Shown here: positions 28,229 to 37,536 of the stretch, piece by piece
Layout of the letters: each line of letters opens with the position of its first letter
Numbering within the stretch: the stretch's first letter is position 1
Assembly: GCA_902540275.1 (NCBI GenBank)
Contig: CACBMB010000003.1
Span: forward strand, 62,001-126,000
Origin: an uncultured Pelagibacteraceae bacterium
GTDB lineage: Bacteria; Pseudomonadota; Alphaproteobacteria; Pelagibacterales; Pelagibacteraceae
Reading direction: 5' to 3'
Length of the DNA stretch: 64,000 bases
The notes under the pieces: generated by a model
The model's input: only the letters and a program-made list of their open reading frames with translations
What the model was told of the DNA's origin: nothing
Database searches by the model: none
Translations under genes and position numbers: made by a program

Positions 28229-28966
28229 TCAAGCCATATACATACCACCATTTACATGTAAGGTCTCTCCATTGATATAATCAGATTGATTGGAGGCTAA
28301 AAAAAGAACAGCATTTGCAATATCTTCAGGCTCTCCTAATCTGGCTGATGGAATCTTTGATATAATAATTTCTTTATATTTTTCATCAATTTTATCTGTC
28401 ATAGCTGTTTTTATGAATCCTGGTGAAATACAATTAATATTAATATTTTTTTTTGCATATTCTAAAGCTAAGCTTTTTGACATCGCAATAATACCTGCTT
28501 TTGAAGCTGTATAGTTAGCCTGTCCCAAGTTTCCTGTATGACCAACAATAGAGGTAATATTAACTATTTTTCCATATTTATTCTTTAACATTTTTTTAAT
28601 TGAAAATTTGCTTAATAGAAAAGTTGAAGTTAAATTTATATCAATTACTTTTTTCCATTCATCTGTACTCATTCTAATTGATAAATTGTCTTTTGTTATT
28701 CCAGCGTTATTAATGATACAATCTAAAGTTCCACCAAGTTCGGTAGTAGCATCTTCAATAAATTTCTCAATTTTATCATTTTGAGATATGTCAAATTTTA
28801 AGATTTTAATATTTTTATATTTTGATTTTAATTCCTCAAGCTTTTCAATTCTAGTTCCTGATGCTAGCACATTCGCATCATTTTCAATTAATTTTTTAAC
28901 AATTGAATTTCCTATACCACCTGAAGCACCAGTAACAATTATAGATTTGTTTTTTAAACTAATCAT
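28229..28966 (-). CDS. fabG: 3-oxoacyl-ACP reductase
   Basis: NADPH-dependent first reduction of fatty acid elongation. A classical SDR of 245 residues: TGASGGIGNSIVKKL cofactor loop, NNAG as CIINNAGITKDN, catalytic Ser in VNITSIVGHTGN, and YTASK for Tyr/Lys. The C-terminal LASNQSDYINGETLHVNGGMYM is typical of FabG. Overlaps fabD by four bases. Confidence 0.97.
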   Translation of the reverse strand: MISLKNKSIIVTGASGGIGNSIVKKLIENDANVLASGTRIEKLEELKSKYKNIKILKFDISQNDKIEKFIEDATTELGGTLDCIINNAGITKDNLSIRMSTDEWKKVIDINLTSTFLLSKFSIKKMLKNKYGKIVNITSIVGHTGNLGQANYTASKAGIIAMSKSLALEYAKKNININCISPGFIKTAMTDKIDEKYKEIIISKIPSARLGEPEDIANAVLFLASNQSDYINGETLHVNGGMYMA

Positions 28967-29889
28967 ATTTTCAATTTATTTATATCATTCTCATTATTAA
29001 TTGTATCAATTTTTACAGTTTTATTTATTCTTTTTACTAATCCAGATAAAACTTTACCAGGTCCTATTTCTATAAAGTGGTTAACGCCATTTTTAATCAT
29101 ATAATTTACACTTTCTCTCCATCTTACTCTATTTTCAATTTGATCAATTAATAATTTCTTGATCTCATTTTTATCAGAAATTTCACTGGCTGTTACATTA
29201 GAAATTAATACATTTTTTGATTCTTCAAAATTTATGTCATTAATTTCTTTCCTCATAATTTCAGTAGCTTTATTCATAAGTTTACAATGAAATGGGGCAC
29301 TAACTGGTAATTTGATATTTTTGATATTTTCAAATTTTAAAATTTCAATTAGTTTGATCAAATCAGTATTTTTACCACTAATTACAATTTGGCCATCTGA
29401 ATTATCATTTGCTATTTCAGCAGTAAAATTTTTATTATTATTATACAAAATTTTTTCAATATTTTCTGTTGTTTTGCCTAACACAGCAACCATACCTCCT
29501 TCACCTTTAGGTACGGCATTTTGCATAGCATCACCTCTTATTCTTAAAAGTTTAATTGTTTCAGCAAAACCTAAGAAACCTGCGGATGATAAAGCTGAAT
29601 ATTCCCCAAGAGAATGTCCAGCAAAAAACTTTGCTTGATTTAAATTAATATTAAATTCTTTGGTAATAACTTTAAATATTGAAAAACTTACTAAAAATAT
29701 TGCCGGTTGTGTATTGCAGGTTAAATCTAATTCTTCTTTGGGCCCCTCTAAAATAATTTTTGATAAATTTAATCCCAAAACTTCGTCAGCTTCTTTAAAT
29801 AATTTTTTTACTAGGTCATATTTTTCAAAAAACTCTTTTCCCATTCCTACTAATTGAGAACCTTGACCCGGGAAAATTACAGAAAACAT
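28963..29889 (-). CDS. fabD: Malonyl-CoA:ACP transacylase
   Basis: Loads malonyl groups onto ACP. 308 residues: N-terminal VIFPGQGSQLVGMGKEFF, the nucleophile elbow GHSLGEYSAL with the catalytic serine, conserved LRIRGDAMQ with the substrate-binding arginine, and PVSAPFHCKLM with the catalytic histidine. First gene of the fab cluster; its start lies 87 bases from the divergent rpsF start. Confidence 0.97.
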   Translation of the reverse strand: MFSVIFPGQGSQLVGMGKEFFEKYDLVKKLFKEADEVLGLNLSKIILEGPKEELDLTCNTQPAIFLVSFSIFKVITKEFNINLNQAKFFAGHSLGEYSALSSAGFLGFAETIKLLRIRGDAMQNAVPKGEGGMVAVLGKTTENIEKILYNNNKNFTAEIANDNSDGQIVISGKNTDLIKLIEILKFENIKNIKLPVSAPFHCKLMNKATEIMRKEINDINFEESKNVLISNVTASEISDKNEIKKLLIDQIENRVRWRESVNYMIKNGVNHFIEIGPGKVLSGLVKRINKTVKIDTINNENDINKLKI

Positions 29890-29938
29890 ATTAAAAAAAC
29901 CTATTTTTTTATCCTTTTTGCTATTGTAATTGAAGATT

Positions 29939-29944
29939 TATAAT
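29939..29944 (+). promoter_or_regulatory. -10 box of a probable rpsF promoter
   Basis: A perfect TATAAT at 29939-29944, with a weak -35 (TTTTGC, 17-base spacer, or TTGCTA, 15-base spacer), lies 32 bases before the rpsF ATG in the divergent fabD/rpsF gap. It would drive rpsF-rpsR-rplI. Confidence 0.45.
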
Positions 29945-29976
29945 AGTATATCCTCACTTTTTATTAAATAAGATTG

Positions 29977-30330
29977 ATGAATTTATACGAACATACGATT
30001 ATAGCAAGACAAGACACTTCCCCAAGTGAAATAAAACTATTAACTGAAAAATATTCTAAAATTGTTGAAAAAAATGAAGGTGAAATTGTTAAAACTGAAA
30101 ACTGGGGTTTATTAAATCTTTCATATTTAATCAAAAAGAATAGAAAAGGCAGTTATATCCATTTTAAAATTAAAGGAAATGGTAATATGATTAATGAACT
30201 AGAAAAAAATGAGGCTATCGATAAAAAATTATTAAGATATTTAACGATTAAAGTTAAAGAATTCGATTTAAATTCGAACTATTTTTCAAAAAAAGAGGAT
30301 ACTGAAAAAGCAGATAACAAAAAAAGTTAA
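29977..30330 (+). CDS. rpsF: 30S ribosomal protein S6
   Basis: Ribosomal protein of the small-subunit platform, partner of S18. I choose the ATG at 29977 ([13 protein letters not shown]) rather than the TTG just before it, since it gives the normal S6 N-terminus. Conserved [29 protein letters not shown] block is split by short loops: [11 protein letters not shown] and GSYIHFKI. The C-terminal tail is lysine- and glutamate-rich. Followed after two bases by rpsR. Confidence 0.97.
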   Translation: MNLYEHTIIARQDTSPSEIKLLTEKYSKIVEKNEGEIVKTENWGLLNLSYLIKKNRKGSYIHFKIKGNGNMINELEKNEAIDKKLLRYLTIKVKEFDLNSNYFSKKEDTEKADNKKS

Positions 30331-30332
30331 AA

Positions 30333-30605
30333 ATGCCAAAAAAACAAAGTGGAAATAAAAGAAATAAACAAAGTAACTTCGCTAAACTAAGTATATTTCA
30401 ACCAAATAAAAATAGGTTTAAAAAAAGCTGTCCTCTATCAGTAAAAGGTGCTCCAAAAATAGACTACAAAAATATAAAACTATTAAAGAAATATGTCTCT
30501 GAGAATGGAAAAATTCTTCCTTCAAGAGTTACAAATGTAAGCCAAAAAAAACAGAAAGAACTCTCACTATCTATTAAGAGAGCAAGAAATTTAGCTCTGA
30601 TATAA
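30333..30605 (+). CDS. rpsR: 30S ribosomal protein S18
   Basis: 90-residue primary partner of S6 on the 30S platform. Conserved core: [20 protein letters not shown], then [20 protein letters not shown] and [11 protein letters not shown], which is the usual C-terminal rRNA-contacting helix. The N-terminus is a short basic extension. Sits between rpsF and rplI, the universal order. Confidence 0.97.
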   Translation: MPKKQSGNKRNKQSNFAKLSIFQPNKNRFKKSCPLSVKGAPKIDYKNIKLLKKYVSENGKILPSRVTNVSQKKQKELSLSIKRARNLALI

Positions 30606-30606
30606 A

Positions 30607-31065
30607 ATGAAAGTAATTTTATTAGAAAATTTAAAAAAGATTGGTTCTATTGGAGAGGTAATAGAGGTTAAAAGAGGTTTTGCTAGAAATTTTTTGATAG
30701 CTAATAAAAAAGCATTATATGCTTCAAAAGAAAATATTTCTCAAGTTGAAAAAATTAAGTCTGAACTATCTAAAAAAGACAATGAAAGAAAACAAGATGC
30801 AAAAAAGATAGCAGAACAAATAAATAAAAAAGAATATAAGATAAAAAAATTAAGCACCGAAAATAACGAATTATATGGTTCTGTAAAACCTACAGAAATT
30901 TCTAAATTGATTAAAGAAACAAATAAATTAGATATAAAGCCATCTATGATTGAGCCTGTAAAAGAAATAAAATCAATTGGTAAATTTAAAGTCAAAATTT
31001 TTTTACACTCTGAAGTTGATGCTGAAATCTTGATAAATGTAGTGTCTGCAGAGATTATTCAATAA
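30607..31065 (+). CDS. rplI: 50S ribosomal protein L9
   Basis: 152 residues; binds 23S rRNA and reaches across the subunit interface. The N-terminal domain is standard (MKVILLENLKKIGSIGEVIEV, KRGFARNFLI with the signature region), followed by the long connecting helix rich in Lys/Glu and a C-terminal domain with ELYGSVKPTEIS and KIFLHSEVDAEI. The 73 bases after it hold T-rich DNA with no clear hairpin before dnaB. Confidence 0.97.
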   Translation: MKVILLENLKKIGSIGEVIEVKRGFARNFLIANKKALYASKENISQVEKIKSELSKKDNERKQDAKKIAEQINKKEYKIKKLSTENNELYGSVKPTEISKLIKETNKLDIKPSMIEPVKEIKSIGKFKVKIFLHSEVDAEILINVVSAEIIQ

Positions 31066-31138
31066 TAATTATACAATTTTTTCCCCAATATATTTTATAA
31101 ATTTAATTTCCTGGTTTTTTTAAGTAATCTCTAAATCT

Positions 31139-32557
31139 ATGGAAAATAATTTAAGTATAGTTGAAAATAAATTCAAAGAATTACCTAATAATATTGAAGC
31201 AGAACAAGCAGTTATTGGTTCTATACTTGTCTCAAATGAAATTTTTGATGAAATAAATATTATCATTTCAAGTGTAAACTTTTATGATCCAATGCACCAA
31301 AAAATTTTCAGTGCAATTGAAAGCCTTATCTTTAAAGGGATGTTAGCAAATCCAATAACGCTTAAAAATTATTTTAAAGATGACGGAGATGATTTAGATA
31401 TTCCTGAATATTTGGTAAAAATTACTAAATTCTCAACATCAACTAGACAAGCTACAGAATATTCAAAAATAATTTATGATATGTATGTTAGAAGACAACT
31501 TATAAAAATTTCTGAGGAAACAATTGATACTGCTAAATTAAATGATCTAGGTGTAAATGGCCAAAACATAATAGAAAAATCTGAAAGATTGCTTTTTGAT
31601 CTTGCTGAAAAAGGATCTTTTAATTCATCATTGATTAAATTTGACGAAGCCATGAGACAAACGATTGAGATGGCATCTGCAGCATATAAAAATGAAGAAG
31701 GAATTGTTGGAGTACCAACTGGGTTAAAAGATTTAGATGATAGACTTGGTGGGCTTCATCAATCTGACTTGATAATTATTGCCGGAAGGCCTGGAATGGG
31801 TAAAACAGCTTTAGCAACTAATATTGCATTTAATGCTGCTCAAAAATTACAAGATAGTGAAAGAAAATCATCAATTGCTTTTTTTTCACTAGAAATGTCA
31901 TCTGAACAACTTTCAACAAGAATTTTGGCAGAACAATCGAGAATTAAATCAAATGATATCAGACGTGGAAAGATTTCTGATGATCAATTTGATAAATTTA
32001 TAGAGACTTCAAAAAATATTTCAGAACTGCCATTGTACATAGATGAAACACCAGCAATTAGTATAGCTGCATTAAGTAACAGAGCTAGACGAGTTAAAAG
32101 ATTATTTGGTCTTGATATGATAATTGTCGATTATATTCAATTGATGAAAGGATCTTATAATAACAAAGATGGAAGAGTACAGGAAATTTCTGAAATTACT
32201 CAAGGTCTTAAAGCGATTGCCAAAGAGCTCTCCATTCCTGTTGTGGCACTCTCACAATTATCAAGAGCAGTAGAACAAAGAGATGATAAAAAACCCCAAC
32301 TATCAGATTTAAGAGAATCTGGATCAATCGAACAAGATGCTGACGTTGTAATGTTTGTATATAGAGAATCATATTACTTAAAATCCAAAGAACCTAGGCC
32401 TGCAACAGTAGAACATGCTGAATGGCAAGCAAAAATGAACGAGGTGTCTCATCTCGCTGAGCTAATAATTAGTAAACAAAGACATGGTCCTACGGGCAAC
32501 ATCAACTTAGAATTTGAGGAAATGTTTACTAAATTTAAAGATCTACAAAATAACTAA
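31139..32557 (+). CDS. dnaB: Replicative DNA helicase DnaB
   Basis: Hexameric 5'-3' helicase of the replication fork. 472 residues: N-terminal domain (LPNNIEAEQAVIGSIL opening) and RecA-like domain with Walker A GRPGMGKTALATNIA, SIAFFSLEMSSEQLSTR, Walker B MIIVDYIQLMKG, and LSQLSRAVEQRDDKKPQLSDLRESGSIEQDAD, which includes the arginine-finger area. The position after rplI is the common alphaproteobacterial/gammaproteobacterial arrangement. Confidence 0.97.
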   Translation: MENNLSIVENKFKELPNNIEAEQAVIGSILVSNEIFDEINIIISSVNFYDPMHQKIFSAIESLIFKGMLANPITLKNYFKDDGDDLDIPEYLVKITKFSTSTRQATEYSKIIYDMYVRRQLIKISEETIDTAKLNDLGVNGQNIIEKSERLLFDLAEKGSFNSSLIKFDEAMRQTIEMASAAYKNEEGIVGVPTGLKDLDDRLGGLHQSDLIIIAGRPGMGKTALATNIAFNAAQKLQDSERKSSIAFFSLEMSSEQLSTRILAEQSRIKSNDIRRGKISDDQFDKFIETSKNISELPLYIDETPAISIAALSNRARRVKRLFGLDMIIVDYIQLMKGSYNNKDGRVQEISEITQGLKAIAKELSIPVVALSQLSRAVEQRDDKKPQLSDLRESGSIEQDADVVMFVYRESYYLKSKEPRPATVEHAEWQAKMNEVSHLAELIISKQRHGPTGNINLEFEEMFTKFKDLQNN

Positions 32558-32578
32558 ATTTCAATATAAAAGGGTAAA

Positions 32579-34963
32579 ATGTTTGCCCAATTTTATGAAA
32601 ATATAGTTTTAAGAAATCCAAAATCTATATTCGTCATACTATTGATCGCTTTAATCAGCTTTGGATACTATTCAAAAGATTTCAGGTTAGACGCCTCTTC
32701 TGAAACTTTGCTAATAGAAGGAGATCCAGACCTTAAATATCTTCAAGAAATATCTAAAAAATACGGATCAAAAGAATTTTTGATTTTAACTTACACTCCA
32801 AAAGAAGGAATGATATCTAATGTTTCTATAAACAATCTCTTAAGCCTCAAATATAAAATTCAAAGTCTAGAATGGGTACATAATGTAGTTACACTATTAG
32901 ATATTCCTTTATTAGATAATTCTGAAGCACCTTTGCAAGAACGTTTAGAAAAATTTAAAACACTTAAAGATGATGATGTTGATAGAGATAGAGGTTTTAA
33001 AGAAATACTTAGTAGCCCAGTTTTTAGAAATTTTGTGATAAGTGAGGATGGTAAAACCAGTGGGATAATAGTTTATTTAAAGAAAAATGAAATATTAGAA
33101 AATATTGATAATAAAACAAGAAAAGAAATTGAAGATTATAAGGATGAAATAAAAAAACAAAATCACAAAAATATTTTAGAAATTAGAGAAATTATTAAAA
33201 GTTACGAAGATATCGGAAAAATACATTTAGGTGGAATACCAATGATTGCTGATGACATGATGTCTTTCATAAAAAGTGATATAATTGTTTTTGGATTGGG
33301 AGTTTTTTTATTTATTATAGCAACACTGTGGTATGTTTTTAGAAAATTGATTTGGATTTTAGTTCCAATCAGTAGTTGTTTTTTTTCTGTAATAATTATG
33401 ACTGGGTTACTGGGCTTATTAGGATGGAAAGTGACAGTGATATCATCCAATTTTATTGCTCTTATGTTAATTTTAACAATGGCAATGAATATTCATATGA
33501 GTACGAGATTTTTACAACTAAGGGAAAAATTTCCGGATAAAAATATATTGGAATTAATTATTTTAACTACAAGCAAAATGTTTTGGCCAATCTTATATAC
33601 AGTGCTTACAACAATAATTGCTTTTCTTTCACTCATATTTAGTGAAATAAAACCAATTATTGATTTTGGTTGGATGATGACAATGGGTTTAACTACTTCA
33701 CTAATAATTACTTTTACACTTCTACCAACGCTGATAAACTTTGTGCCTAAAGAAAATATTTCTTTAAAAGAATATAAAAATTCTAAGATAACAACACTTT
33801 TCTCAAAAATTTCTCAAAATAATCAAAAATCAATTTTTTTCATTACAGGTATAATCATTCTTTTCAGTGCTATTGGAATAAGTCGTCTTGAAGTTGAAAA
33901 TAGTTTCATAAATTATTTTGATAAAAAAACAGAAATTTATAAAGGAATGAAATTAATAGATGAAAAATTAGGAGGAACTACTCCGTTAGAAGTAATTTTA
34001 AAATTTCCAGAAAAGAAAAAAATTTCAGAAGATGATGAATTTGAAGATTGGGGTGATGAAAATGAAGAAGAAAATGAGGAAAAATATTGGTTTACAAAAG
34101 ATAAGATAGATAAAATTACACTTGTTCATAATTATTTGGATAGTCTACCTGAAATTGGAAAAGTTATATCTTTTTCATCAATTATAGATGTTGCTACTTT
34201 GTTGAATGATAATAAACCATTAGGAACTTTAGAAATGGGAGTTTTATATTCAAAGATTCCCAAAAGTATCAAAACAGAAATAATTGATCCATATATTTCA
34301 ATAAAAGATAATGAAGCAAGGATAAATTTGAGAATTATAGACTCGCAAGAAAATTTAAGAAGAAATGATTTAATTAAAAAAATTAATTATGATTTAAAAA
34401 ATAAAATAGGATTAAATGAAAATGAATTTAAACTTGCTGGAGTTTTAATTTTATTTAATAATTTGCTTCAAAGTCTATTTAAATCTCAAATTTTAACTTT
34501 AGGACTTGTTATGATTGGAATCTTTGCGATGTTCATAGTTTTGTTTAGAAATGTAAAACTATCCATTATTGGAGTAGTTCCAAATTTTATAGCAGCTCTT
34601 TTTATTTTAGGAATAATAGGATTAATTGGCATCCCATTAGATATGATGACTATAACTATTGCGGCTATAACTATTGGTATTGCTGTAGATAATAGCATTC
34701 ATTACATTTATAGGTTCAAAGAAGAGTTTAATAATTTCAATGATTATAAAAAAACTCTTGAAATTTGTCATTCTACAGTAGGTAGGGCCATTTTAAATAC
34801 ATCAATTACTATTGTATTTGGGTTTTCAATATTAGTTTTGTCTAAATTTATACCTACAATCTATTTTGGAATTTTTACAGGTATTGCGATGTTACTTGCT
34901 ATGATATCAGTTCTTACTTTATTGCCTGCGCTTATTTTTTTAGTAAAACCTTTTGGAAAATAA
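32579..34963 (+). CDS. RND/MMPL-family exporter
   Basis: Large inner-membrane protein of 794 residues with the MMPL-type duplicated plan: one helix near residue 15-30, a periplasmic loop, five helices (about 220-390), another helix (about 417-437), a second loop, and five helices (about 635-790). NFIALMLILTMAMNIHMSTRF and the second-half TIGIAVDNSIHYIYRFKEE correspond to the conserved helix-4 regions carrying charged proton-path residues. The second loop holds a very acidic patch (about 480-502). Such proteins export lipids or hydrophobic molecules; substrate unknown. Ribosome site AGGG lies just before the ATG. Confidence 0.85.
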   Translation: MFAQFYENIVLRNPKSIFVILLIALISFGYYSKDFRLDASSETLLIEGDPDLKYLQEISKKYGSKEFLILTYTPKEGMISNVSINNLLSLKYKIQSLEWVHNVVTLLDIPLLDNSEAPLQERLEKFKTLKDDDVDRDRGFKEILSSPVFRNFVISEDGKTSGIIVYLKKNEILENIDNKTRKEIEDYKDEIKKQNHKNILEIREIIKSYEDIGKIHLGGIPMIADDMMSFIKSDIIVFGLGVFLFIIATLWYVFRKLIWILVPISSCFFSVIIMTGLLGLLGWKVTVISSNFIALMLILTMAMNIHMSTRFLQLREKFPDKNILELIILTTSKMFWPILYTVLTTIIAFLSLIFSEIKPIIDFGWMMTMGLTTSLIITFTLLPTLINFVPKENISLKEYKNSKITTLFSKISQNNQKSIFFITGIIILFSAIGISRLEVENSFINYFDKKTEIYKGMKLIDEKLGGTTPLEVILKFPEKKKISEDDEFEDWGDENEEENEEKYWFTKDKIDKITLVHNYLDSLPEIGKVISFSSIIDVATLLNDNKPLGTLEMGVLYSKIPKSIKTEIIDPYISIKDNEARINLRIIDSQENLRRNDLIKKINYDLKNKIGLNENEFKLAGVLILFNNLLQSLFKSQILTLGLVMIGIFAMFIVLFRNVKLSIIGVVPNFIAALFILGIIGLIGIPLDMMTITIAAITIGIAVDNSIHYIYRFKEEFNNFNDYKKTLEICHSTVGRAILNTSITIVFGFSILVLSKFIPTIYFGIFTGIAMLLAMISVLTLLPALIFLVKPFGK

Positions 34964-34970
34964 TTTATAG

Positions 34971-35513
34971 ATGGAATTTTTAAAAGAGTTTTATAATTCA
35001 ATATCTATTTTAGATTTGATCTATCTAATTATTACAATTTTATCTCTGATAAAATGTTATCGTAAAGGATTTGTTTTGAGTGTTTTAGCAATGGCTAAAT
35101 GGCTATTTGCTTATATCATAACTTTAATTATATTTCCGAGAGCAAAACCGTATGTAAAAGATATAATTGATAACGAATATATTTTAGATGTTACCCTAGG
35201 TACATCAATTTTTATAATTGTAATTTTCTTAGTATTACTTATTAACAAAGGTATTAGCAAAGCAGTTAAGTATACTGGACTTGGAAGCTTAGACACTATC
35301 TTTGGACTCTTTTTTGGATTCGTGAGATCGTATATTATTGCAGTGTGTATATTTTCTGGAATTCATATCGTTTATAATCAAGATAAATGGCCAATAAATC
35401 ATAGTAAATCATACATCTTTCCATATTTAAAAAAAGGTAGTAATTATTTATTAAAAGAATTTCCCGATGAAAAAAAGTATCAAGACTCTAAACAAAAAAT
35501 TGAAGAACTTTAA
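34971..35513 (+). CDS. cvpA: CvpA family membrane protein
   Basis: 180-residue protein with four predicted membrane helices and the CvpA pattern: ILDLIYLIITILSLIKCYRKGFVLSVLAMAKWL at the N-terminus (core YRKGFVLSVL) and GLGSLDTIFGLFFGFVRSYII later. CvpA is linked to envelope integrity and classic colicin V production and is very often encoded before purF, as here. The purF start codon lies 47 bases inside its end. Confidence 0.88.
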   Translation: MEFLKEFYNSISILDLIYLIITILSLIKCYRKGFVLSVLAMAKWLFAYIITLIIFPRAKPYVKDIIDNEYILDVTLGTSIFIIVIFLVLLINKGISKAVKYTGLGSLDTIFGLFFGFVRSYIIAVCIFSGIHIVYNQDKWPINHSKSYIFPYLKKGSNYLLKEFPDEKKYQDSKQKIEEL

Positions 35514-36948
35514 CCCAAAAATAAAAGAGGAGTGTGGTGTGTTCGGTATTAGCAATGCCGAAGATGCTTCAGCATTGACTGCTCTTGGGCTTCATGCTCT
35601 TCAACATCGAGGGCAAGAAGGATGTGGTATTGTCACATTTGATGGGAAACATTATTTTTCAGAAAAAAGATTTGGTCTTGTTGGTGATAATTTTAATAAA
35701 GAAAAAGTTTTAAAAAAATTAAAAGGAAATTATGCAATAGGCCATAATAGATATAGTACAACTGGTGAAAATACTTTAAGAAATATACAACCTTTTTTTG
35801 CAGATACTAATGCTGGAGGCATTGGTGTAGCTCACAATGGTAATCTCACTAATTCCATATCTTTGAGAAAAAAATTAGTTGATGAAGGAGCTATTTTTTA
35901 TACAACTTCAGATACTGAAACTATTGTTCAATTAATTGCTAAATCAAAAAGAAAAAAAACAATTGATAAAATTATTGATGCTATTTTTCAGATTCAAGGA
36001 GGTTATGCTTTAGTTATGCTGACACAATCATCTTTAATTGGAGTTAGAGATCCTTATGGAATAAGGCCTTTAGTAATAGGCAAGCTGAATAATAGTTATG
36101 TCCTTGCGTCGGAAACTTGTGCATTAGATATCATTGGAGCAAAATTTATTAGAGAAGTAGAAAATGGTGAAATTGTTTTGATCGAAAAAGATCAAATTAA
36201 AAGCGTTAAACCTTTTCCACCGAAAAAAATAAGACCTTGCGTTTTTGAATATATTTACTTTTCAAGACCGGATAGCATTTTAAATAACAAAAGTGCATAT
36301 GAATATCGTAAAAATCTTGGTGTTGAGCTAGCAAAAGAAAATATTTTAGAGGCTGACATGGTTGTTCCTGTGCCAGATTCGGGAAATGCTGCAGCATTAG
36401 GTTTTGCTCAGCATCTCGGAATGAAATTTGAATTAGGTCTTATTAGAAACCATTATGTTGGAAGAACTTTTATTGAACCAAGTCAGAAAATAAGAAGCTT
36501 AGGAGTGAAACTGAAATTAAATGCTAATCAATCAGCTATAAATGGAAAGAAGATAATTCTGATTGATGACTCACTTGTTAGAGGAACTACTTCTCACAAA
36601 ATAATTAAGATGTTATATGATGCAGGAGCTAAAGAAGTTCATGTAAGAATTGCTTGTCCAGAAATTAAGTTTCCAGATTTTTATGGTGTAGATACACCTA
36701 CAAAAAAAGAGTTGCTAGCAGCAAATAAAACTAATGAAGAAATTTGTCAATATATTGGAGCTAAATCACTTAACTTTTTATCTTTAGAGGGTTTATATAA
36801 AGCTATTGGATTTGATAAAAGAAACAATATTTATCCACAACTAACTGATCATTACTTTACCGGTGATTATCCTGTTAAACCAATAGACGAACTTGGTGAT
36901 AATAAAATTACTCAATTATCTTTATTGAGCACTGGATCAAATAATTAA
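35467..36948 (+). CDS. purF: Amidophosphoribosyltransferase
   Basis: First committed step of purine synthesis: PRPP plus glutamine to phosphoribosylamine. 493 residues. The N-terminal nucleophile is Cys23 in KEECGVFGI, so a 22-residue propeptide (or 11 residues if the TTG at 35500 is used) would be removed. Glutaminase blocks ALQHRGQEGCGIVTF and GHNRYSTTG; the PRPP site is KIILIDDSLVRGTTSHKI. The ATG at 35467 overlaps cvpA by 47 bases. Immediately followed by the HD-domain gene without any spacer. Confidence 0.96.
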   Translation: MKKSIKTLNKKLKNFNPKIKEECGVFGISNAEDASALTALGLHALQHRGQEGCGIVTFDGKHYFSEKRFGLVGDNFNKEKVLKKLKGNYAIGHNRYSTTGENTLRNIQPFFADTNAGGIGVAHNGNLTNSISLRKKLVDEGAIFYTTSDTETIVQLIAKSKRKKTIDKIIDAIFQIQGGYALVMLTQSSLIGVRDPYGIRPLVIGKLNNSYVLASETCALDIIGAKFIREVENGEIVLIEKDQIKSVKPFPPKKIRPCVFEYIYFSRPDSILNNKSAYEYRKNLGVELAKENILEADMVVPVPDSGNAAALGFAQHLGMKFELGLIRNHYVGRTFIEPSQKIRSLGVKLKLNANQSAINGKKIILIDDSLVRGTTSHKIIKMLYDAGAKEVHVRIACPEIKFPDFYGVDTPTKKELLAANKTNEEICQYIGAKSLNFLSLEGLYKAIGFDKRNNIYPQLTDHYFTGDYPVKPIDELGDNKITQLSLLSTGSNN

Positions 36949-37506
36949 ATGAAAACTGTAAATTTTACTGCGATGAAAAATGGAACAAAAGATGAGTATT
37001 TATTATTAGATGAATATGAGAAAGATTATATTAGAGGAACTGCAGATAGAATTTTGAAATTTATGAAAGGGCTTACTCAAACTCTAGAGGGATACAAAAT
37101 TACTAGATTAGAACACTCACTTCAAACAGCAACTAGAGCATATAATGATAATGCAGATGAGGAGATGGTGGTTGCTGCATTATTGCATGATATTGGAGAT
37201 GAATTAGCACCATTAAATCATTCTGAATATGCAGCAGCTGTTCTTAAACCATATGTGAGTGAAAAAACTCATTGGATAATTCAAAAACATGGTGAATTTC
37301 AAATGTATTACTATGCACATCATTTGGGTAAAAATAAAAATCAAAGAGATAAATACAAAGACCATAAATACTTTAAAGATGCAGTAAATTTTTGTGAAAA
37401 ATGGGATCAAGCCTCTTTTGATCCAAATTTTAAAAGTATGACTTTAGAGGATTTTGCTCCTATGGTTAAAAGAATATTTTCCAGAGAGCCGTATTCTTTA
37501 CTTTAA
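36949..37506 (+). CDS. HD-domain protein, possibly a PhnZ/TmpB-like diiron oxygenase
   Basis: 185 residues. The metal-binding pattern is fully visible: His56 (LEHSLQTATRA), His80-Asp81 (LLHDIGDELAP), His91 (NHSEYAAAVLKPY), His114 (IIQKHGEFQ) and Asp153 (KWDQASFD). The set H...HD...H...H...D is what the mixed-valent diiron HD oxygenases (PhnZ, TmpB) use, rather than the shorter set of simple HD phosphohydrolases. The conserved KHGEFQMYYYAHHLG stretch is characteristic of this small subfamily. No phosphonate genes are adjacent; neighbours are purF (0-base spacing) and gshA. Substrate unknown; phosphohydrolase activity remains an alternative. Confidence 0.68.
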   Translation: MKTVNFTAMKNGTKDEYLLLDEYEKDYIRGTADRILKFMKGLTQTLEGYKITRLEHSLQTATRAYNDNADEEMVVAALLHDIGDELAPLNHSEYAAAVLKPYVSEKTHWIIQKHGEFQMYYYAHHLGKNKNQRDKYKDHKYFKDAVNFCEKWDQASFDPNFKSMTLEDFAPMVKRIFSREPYSLL

Positions 37507-37536
37507 TTTAATTAATAAACTATTATTTAATATCAA

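Noticed and set aside
31066..31138. T-rich gap between rplI and dnaB as an intrinsic terminator
   Set aside because: Several T runs exist but no stable stem precedes them.
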